From the NCBI GenBank assembly GCA_018609945.1, contig JAHENO010000220.1:1-6374 (forward strand): DNA of 6,374 nucleotides, read 5' to 3'. The position numbers and the translations under genes are program-made. Under the pieces are notes generated by a model, which was not told the origin of the DNA, did not search any database, and worked only from the letters and a program-made list of their open reading frames with translations. The stretch is from Haloarculaceae archaeon (lineage in GTDB: Archaea; Halobacteriota; Halobacteria; Halobacteriales; Haloarculaceae). Position 1 is the stretch's first letter. Each line of letters starts with the position of its first letter. Of the stretch, positions 5,157-6,374 are shown one piece after another.

Positions 5157-5191
5157 TCCGATAGTACGTGGCCAGACTCGGGTATGAACCC

Positions 5192-5950
5192 ATGACATTC
5201 CGACGCGACGTACTGAAAGGCATCGGTAGCGGCGCTGCGGTGATCGCGATGGGTGGTGTCGGCGTCGCGAGCGCCGACGACGGAGAGGCAAAGATTCGAG
5301 TTGCACACGCATCGCCAGACGCTCCTGAGGTGGAGGTAACTCTGACGAACGTCGACAATGAGGACATCTCCGAAACGGTGACAGTCGAGTTCACTGATGT
5401 AACTGGGTATCTGGAGGTGCCAACCGGAGACTACGATGTTGAGATTCCGGCGGCAGGTTTCAGCACGACTGTTACTCTGGATGCCGATGACTACACTGCT
5501 GCAGCTATCGGCGAACTCTCACCCGAAGACGGTGACGGTGAAGAGTTCACTGTCGATGTCTTCGAAGACAAACTTGGCCGACTGTTCGGTGACGACGGCC
5601 GGGTCCGAATATACCACGCTTCCCCAGACGCTGGGGAGGTTGACGTGGCCGTGGCGGATGACAACGACGAGCCCGATATCTTCCTCGCTGAGGGACTGAC
5701 ATTCGGCAACGCCGGGCCGAACGTCGAAGTCGGCGCCGGCACGTATCCCGTTGCCGTCTATCCCGCCGGAAGCTCCGAACCGGTCTTTGGACCTGCCGAC
5801 GTCGAGGTCAAAGACGGCGAAGTGTTGACCGCGTTCGCAGAGGGGGAGCTTGAACCTGAAGGAGATGAGCCGGGATTCGAGCCGGTTCTCGCATACGAGG
5901 AAGCGGCTCCGTTCGGGAACGGAAACGGAGGCGGCGGCCGCGGGGAGTAA
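5192..5950 (+). CDS. Tat-exported DUF4397 domain protein with two repeats
   Basis: A 252-residue predicted exported protein. The N-terminus MTFRRDVLKGIGSGAAVIAM is a twin-arginine signal (RRDVLK, 4-9) followed by a weakly hydrophobic Gly/Ala segment and an A-S-A cleavage site at about 26-28. No lipobox cysteine is present, so it should be released or retained by other means. The mature part has two DUF4397 units, opening IRVAHASPDAPEVEV (35-49) and VRIYHASPDAGEVDVAV (138-154). Each 'HASPDA' block is followed by beta-rich sequence with Y-D/Y-P-V strands. The C-terminus is Gly/Asn-rich (GNGNGGGGRGE). The DUF4397 function is unknown; the fold is expected to be an Ig-like beta-sandwich on the cell surface. 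Codon use is unusual: about 47 of the first ~100 mature codons end in A or T by hand count, far more than in trxB or DUF357. This suggests different ancestry or recent transfer. A wHTH gene follows. Confidence 0.93.
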   Translation: MTFRRDVLKGIGSGAAVIAMGGVGVASADDGEAKIRVAHASPDAPEVEVTLTNVDNEDISETVTVEFTDVTGYLEVPTGDYDVEIPAAGFSTTVTLDADDYTAAAIGELSPEDGDGEEFTVDVFEDKLGRLFGDDGRVRIYHASPDAGEVDVAVADDNDEPDIFLAEGLTFGNAGPNVEVGAGTYPVAVYPAGSSEPVFGPADVEVKDGEVLTAFAEGELEPEGDEPGFEPVLAYEEAAPFGNGNGGGGRGE

Positions 5951-5997
5951 CTACCGCCTGTCTGTTCCTCCTCAGCGATTTAGAACCGTATCATCAG

Positions 5998-6002
5998 TTT
6001 TT
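5998..6002 (+). terminator. Possible T-run terminator after the DUF4397 gene
   Basis: A run of five T residues (CAGTTTTTAG) lies about 48 bases beyond the stop codon. Short T-runs on the non-template strand are the usual archaeal termination signal. The run is short and has no supporting structure, so the call is tentative. Confidence 0.3.
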
Positions 6003-6027
6003 AGCCAGTCGTCCAAAGCCGATGCTC

Positions 6028-6035
6028 TTACGTAA
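6028..6035 (+). promoter_or_regulatory. TATA-like box for the wHTH gene, overlapping palindrome TTACGTAA
   Basis: CTTACGTAAAG is centred about 27 bases before the ATG of the wHTH gene, the expected position for a leaderless transcript. No Shine-Dalgarno site is present. The core TTACGTAA is a perfect 8-base palindrome, so it might also be an operator; a related ATACGTAT lies upstream of the DUF4397 gene. Confidence 0.5.
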
Positions 6036-6058
6036 AGGGGCGGTGTTGCACTCCGGTA

Positions 6059-6334
6059 ATGGAGGCGGTCCTCTGGTACGTGCTGACGGGGACACGCGGG
6101 GGCAAAAACCGGGTGCGCATCCTCAGGGCTCTGGACGAGCGCCCCCGGAATGCCAACCAGCTCGCGGAGGACCTCGACCTCGATTACAAGACGATCCGCC
6201 ACCACCTCGAGGTGCTGGCGGACAACGACATCGTCACCGACAGCGGCGACGACTACGGCGCGGTCTACCTGCCGACCGACCGCGTGCGACACCACTGGGA
6301 GACCGTCGAGGACATCATCCAGGAGGTCGACTGA
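6059..6334 (+). CDS. Small winged-helix DNA-binding regulator (ArsR-like)
   Basis: A 91-residue one-domain transcription regulator, complete. The N-terminal helix MEAVLWYVLTGTRGGKNRVR leads into ILRALDERPRNANQLAEDLD (21-40). The recognition helix follows, LDYKTIRHHLEVLADNDIV (41-59), and then a wing at about 60-72 (TDSGDDYGAVYLP) and a C-terminal helix at about 74-90. The 'A-N-Q-L-A-x-x-L-x-L-D-Y-K-T-[IV]-R-H-H-L' block is a hallmark of haloarchaeal ArsR-like wHTH proteins. There are no cysteine metal-binding motifs, so metal sensing of the classical ArsR kind is unlikely. It lies 108 bases downstream of the DUF4397 gene in the same orientation but has its own TATA-like box and probably a leaderless mRNA. 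Possible autoregulation through the palindromic TATA region, or control of the neighbours, is inference. Confidence 0.92.
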   Translation: MEAVLWYVLTGTRGGKNRVRILRALDERPRNANQLAEDLDLDYKTIRHHLEVLADNDIVTDSGDDYGAVYLPTDRVRHHWETVEDIIQEVD

Positions 6335-6336
6335 TT

Positions 6337-6374
6337 ATGGTACAATTTGGGAAAGAGTATATTCGACAGAGAAC
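6337..6374 (+). CDS. Possible start of a further gene, truncated by the window end
   Basis: An ATG two bases after the wHTH stop opens a frame reading MVQFGKEYIRQR that stays open to the end of the window. Only 12 codons are visible, and they are AT-rich and Lys/Arg-containing, unlike local genes. The stretch also contains GTATATT (6357-6363), which could be a TATA box for a gene starting beyond the window. Either reading is possible. Confidence 0.2.
   Translation, partial: MVQFGKEYIRQR

Larger units (their letters stand above)
4956..5191. other. AT-rich intergenic region upstream of the DUF4397 gene
   Basis: The base composition drops sharply after about base 5020. Elements seen: the palindrome ATACGTAT (5029-5036), a TATA-like CTTTTATTC (5042-5050), an 11-base-period direct repeat (5114-5134), and the main TATA box (5150-5156). 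A 69-codon open frame crosses the region, but its composition is unlike the local proteins, so I treat the stretch as regulatory DNA. Confidence 0.5.

Noticed and set aside
5168..5191. An in-frame GTG start eight codons upstream for the DUF4397 protein
   Set aside because: It would lie upstream of the predicted transcription start, and the extra residues would move the twin-arginine motif away from the N-terminus.
5170..5192. A T-arm-like sequence (CGGGTATGAACCC) suggesting a tRNA
   Set aside because: There is no acceptor stem, D arm or anticodon arm around it, and it overlaps the start of a clear protein gene.
4986..5195. A 69-codon plus-strand frame with a hydrophobic stretch, ending at the start of the DUF4397 gene
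   Set aside because: It crosses the TATA box, direct repeat and AT-rich regulatory DNA, lacks acidic composition, and resembles no family. The hydrophobicity follows from the AT-rich bases.
1..6374. CRISPR array, insertion sequence, attachment site or rRNA
   Set aside because: No regularly spaced repeats, no transposase or integrase fragments, no long terminal inverted repeats and no rRNA-like sequence were seen.

Overview
The window looks like a haloarchaeal (class Halobacteria) chromosome segment. Most reading frames are GC-rich with strong G/C preference at third codon positions. The predicted proteins are acidic (rich in Asp/Glu, poor in Lys). Several starts are preceded about 26 bases upstream by AT-rich TATA-like boxes and lack a Shine-Dalgarno site, as in leaderless haloarchaeal mRNAs. 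The protein families are typical of this class: a HTH_10 (Bat-type) regulator with PAS and GAF domains, a DUF7344-type winged helix, DUF357, and a Tat-exported DUF4397 protein. Everything rests on reading the sequence and recalling families; no database search was run.

Layout. Bases 2-157 are the C-terminal end of the riboflavin-pathway pyrimidinone phosphate reductase (+). It overlaps tail to tail with a 94-residue acidic DUF7545-like protein (-). Next comes a 548-residue PAS-GAF-Bat-HTH_10 transcription regulator (-). A 352-base divergent spacer with two inverted repeats separates it from a translationally coupled pair of small regulators (+), a haloarchaeal 'HTH domain' protein and a DUF7344 winged-helix protein that overlap by 32 bases. 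Thioredoxin reductase (trxB, -) converges on this pair with only 15 bases between. Upstream of trxB lies a probable 48-residue unannotated small protein (-), then a DUF357 protein (+). An AT-rich spacer with an 11-base-period direct repeat leads to a secreted, twin-domain DUF4397 protein (+) with clearly more A/T-ending codons than its neighbours. The window ends with a 91-residue winged-helix regulator (+) and possibly the first codons of a further gene.

How the parts may work together. Two regions look like regulatory modules. One is the Bat-type sensor-regulator divergent from the HTH/DUF7344 pair, with operator-like repeats in between. The other is the exported DUF4397 protein followed by a small wHTH regulator. 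The reductase fragment, trxB and DUF357 are ordinary core genes. No mobile element, CRISPR array, tRNA or rRNA was seen. The best candidates for something undescribed are the coupled regulator pair with its operators, the 48-residue small protein, and the AT-rich DUF4397 locus with its phased upstream repeat.
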